Positions 62,761 through 64,000 of a stretch of DNA of 64,000 nt are shown piece after piece (the stretch's first letter is position 1; each line of letters starts with the position of its first letter). Where the stretch lies: assembly GCA_013399115.1 (NCBI GenBank), contig VXAA01002999.1, positions 747,450 through 811,449 of the forward strand. Reading direction: 5' to 3'. The position numbers were made by a program, and so were the translations under genes. A model generated the notes under the pieces. It was not told where the DNA came from, searched no databases, and saw nothing but the letters and a program-made list of their open reading frames with translations. Source of the stretch: Anseranas semipalmata. Taxonomy: Eukaryota > Chordata > Aves > Anseriformes > Anseranatidae.

Positions 62761-62765
62761 GGGGG
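62747..62765 (+). repeat. G19 homopolymer
   Basis: Nineteen G on the + strand, the transcribed sense of SEMA5A, 24 bases after a 3-base N cluster at 62720-62722. Such runs are prone to sequencing error. Confidence 0.93.
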
Positions 62766-62999
62766 AGGGAAGTATTTTTCTGCTATGCCTTCATCTTCTT
62801 AATCACTTCTTTGATCATTTTACTGGTTCTGTGAACTGTCAAGTTTCCTGTTTCAAATGTGTTTGAAGAAGGATTTATTAGCAATATTTATGGCTTTTGC
62901 AAATTGTTCTTCAAGCTATTTTTAGTCTACGTTATTAGGTTTTTAGATTCAACTTGCTGAGTTTTGTGCTATTGTTTTCCTCATTTTGGCACTGCTTTT

Positions 63000-63570
63000 G
63001 TTTTCTGAAACAGTTATTTTTTTCCTTTTGTTATCTTCTACCCTGTGGTTAATCCATGCCAACTTTACTTTTGCCTTTCTCTTGTGTCTTTTTTGGTAGG
63101 TAGTGTTCATTTGTCCTGTGTCTCCAGCTGGGTATCCCTGAACACTGCCTGCAAAACTTTAACTCTTAGCTGCCTCAGTTAGCTCCTTTTTATCAAGTTT
63201 GCTCATACTGAAGTTCCCTATTATGAAGCGGAATGTGCTATAGTGGATTTGGGTCTTTAGTTACTCCTGCAGTGATGCTGAATCTAAGTACATTGTGGTT
63301 GCTATTACAGTACTATATCTGCGTGCTACTCAGGACAAAATTGTGAGTTGCTCCTTCACTCATGGGCCTCATTTTGAGTTGCTTCATGAAAATCTCTATT
63401 TGTGTCTAAAAATTTCATCTTGCTGCCAGGCTTCAGTGTAATGCATACTCAAACTTTCTGAGTGTAGCTGAAGCCTGCTGTTGCTACTGCACTTTCTGAC
63501 CTTGTAGCATCCCTCAGAATGTGTGTTTGGGGTCACTACCTGCTGCACTGGAGAAGATGCTCATCCAGGT
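63000..63570 (-). mobile_element. Old CR1-clade LINE, linker/endonuclease remnant
   Basis: The segment resembles, on the minus strand, the region between CR1 endonuclease and reverse transcriptase. It includes a TTAATCCATGCC motif at 63049-63060 and an ACATTGTGGTTGCTATTACA segment at 63290-63309, which sits where CR1 has its endonuclease SDH motif. It may be the upstream half of the old element at 59880-60665, separated from it by the copy at 60680-62760. Boundaries are rough. Confidence 0.5.
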
Positions 63571-63891
63571 ATTCCAATCACTTCTCTTCTTAGCTGGCCA
63601 CTGGAATCAAGTTTTCACTTTTCTTTTTCCCTTTCTATCCTTTTTTTTTTTTTTTCTCCTGTAAGTAACTTGATTTTGTTTCCATAAGTAACTTTGAAGA
63701 TGATGTACAGCGTGATCTATGGCCCCCACTAAACCTGTCTCAGCTTTCTTTCTGCAACACCCAATGAGCAAATCACCACCATACATTGCTTCTTCCTTTT
63801 TTGTTGTTTGTTTCTTTTTGTTGTTTTTGGCTTCCCTGACCCCATATATTAGCACAGGGAGACAGAACCTGACACTGGATCATTTTCCTCC
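63571..63891 (+). other. Short intron segment before terminal CR1
   Basis: T-rich and pyrimidine-rich DNA at 63615-63657 and again at 63795-63825. No gene is recognised. Confidence 0.6.
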
Positions 63892-64000
63892 CACAGAATC
63901 ACAGAATCACAGAATTGTTCAGGTTGGAAGAGACCTCCAAGATCACCTAGTCCAACCTCTGACCTAACTCTAACAAGGCCCACACTAAACCATATCTCTA
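63892..64000 (-). mobile_element. CR1 LINE 3' end, continues beyond window
   Basis: Three exact tandem copies of CACAGAAT (63892-63915) form the terminal octamer array of CR1 in reverse orientation. They are followed by TGTTCAGGTTGGAAGAGACC and CTAGTCCAACCTCTGACC, the standard start of the avian CR1 3' end seen from the minus strand. The sequence is little eroded, so this is one of the youngest elements in the window. The body of the element lies to the right. Confidence 0.96.

Noticed and set aside
34749..64000. Next SEMA5A exon (WECDEA-like motif)
   Set aside because: Looked for and not found by reading; the intron probably extends beyond the window. A translated search would be decisive.
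1..64000. Bacterial-type systems, CRISPR arrays, tRNA or rRNA genes
   Set aside because: No spaced direct-repeat arrays, cloverleaf-like boxes or rRNA motifs were seen. The sequence is vertebrate intron.

Overview
This window is AT-rich vertebrate intronic DNA, almost certainly from a bird. The main evidence for a bird is a series of CR1 LINE fragments with the avian 3' end, including the terminal CACAGAAT octamer array at the right edge. A galliform or anseriform is plausible from the look of that last CR1, but I cannot fix the species. The assembly is draft quality: it has two N runs, a 3-base N cluster and several single Ns, and two of these lie next to duplicated sequence.

The only host gene I can support is SEMA5A (semaphorin 5A), on the + strand. 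Two small coding exons are visible, at 22220-22319 and 34703-34748. They have good splice sites, and their reading phases join exactly across a 12.4 kb intron. Together they encode 48 residues (plus the end of a split codon) near the start of the extracellular Sema domain. The exon before them (signal peptide and start) and the exon after them were not found by reading, so the rest of the window is interior to large introns. No tRNA, rRNA, CRISPR array or bacterial-type operon is present.

Layout. 1-138: end of an old retroviral LTR. 139-1770: antisense CR1. 1771-7956: intron with no recognised element. 7957-9200: antisense CR1 that has lost its reverse transcriptase domain. 9201-22219: intron with simple repeats, a strong hairpin, an N gap and a CpG-retaining patch near 18.1-18.3 kb. 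22220-34748: the two exons and the intron between them, which holds a TAATTA-rich block resembling a conserved noncoding element. 34749-44695: intron. 44696-45500: sense CR1 with a copied 62-base flank. 45501-57819: intron with a 46-base perfect duplication. 57820-58205: sense CR1. 59880-63570: two overlapping antisense CR1 copies of different age. 63892-64000: start of a further antisense CR1 that runs off the window.

Most open reading frames of 60-164 codons here are chance frames or lie antisense to CR1. Positions of homologous domains come from recognising motifs by eye. Comparisons with SEMA5A and CR1 come from general knowledge, not from an alignment run here.
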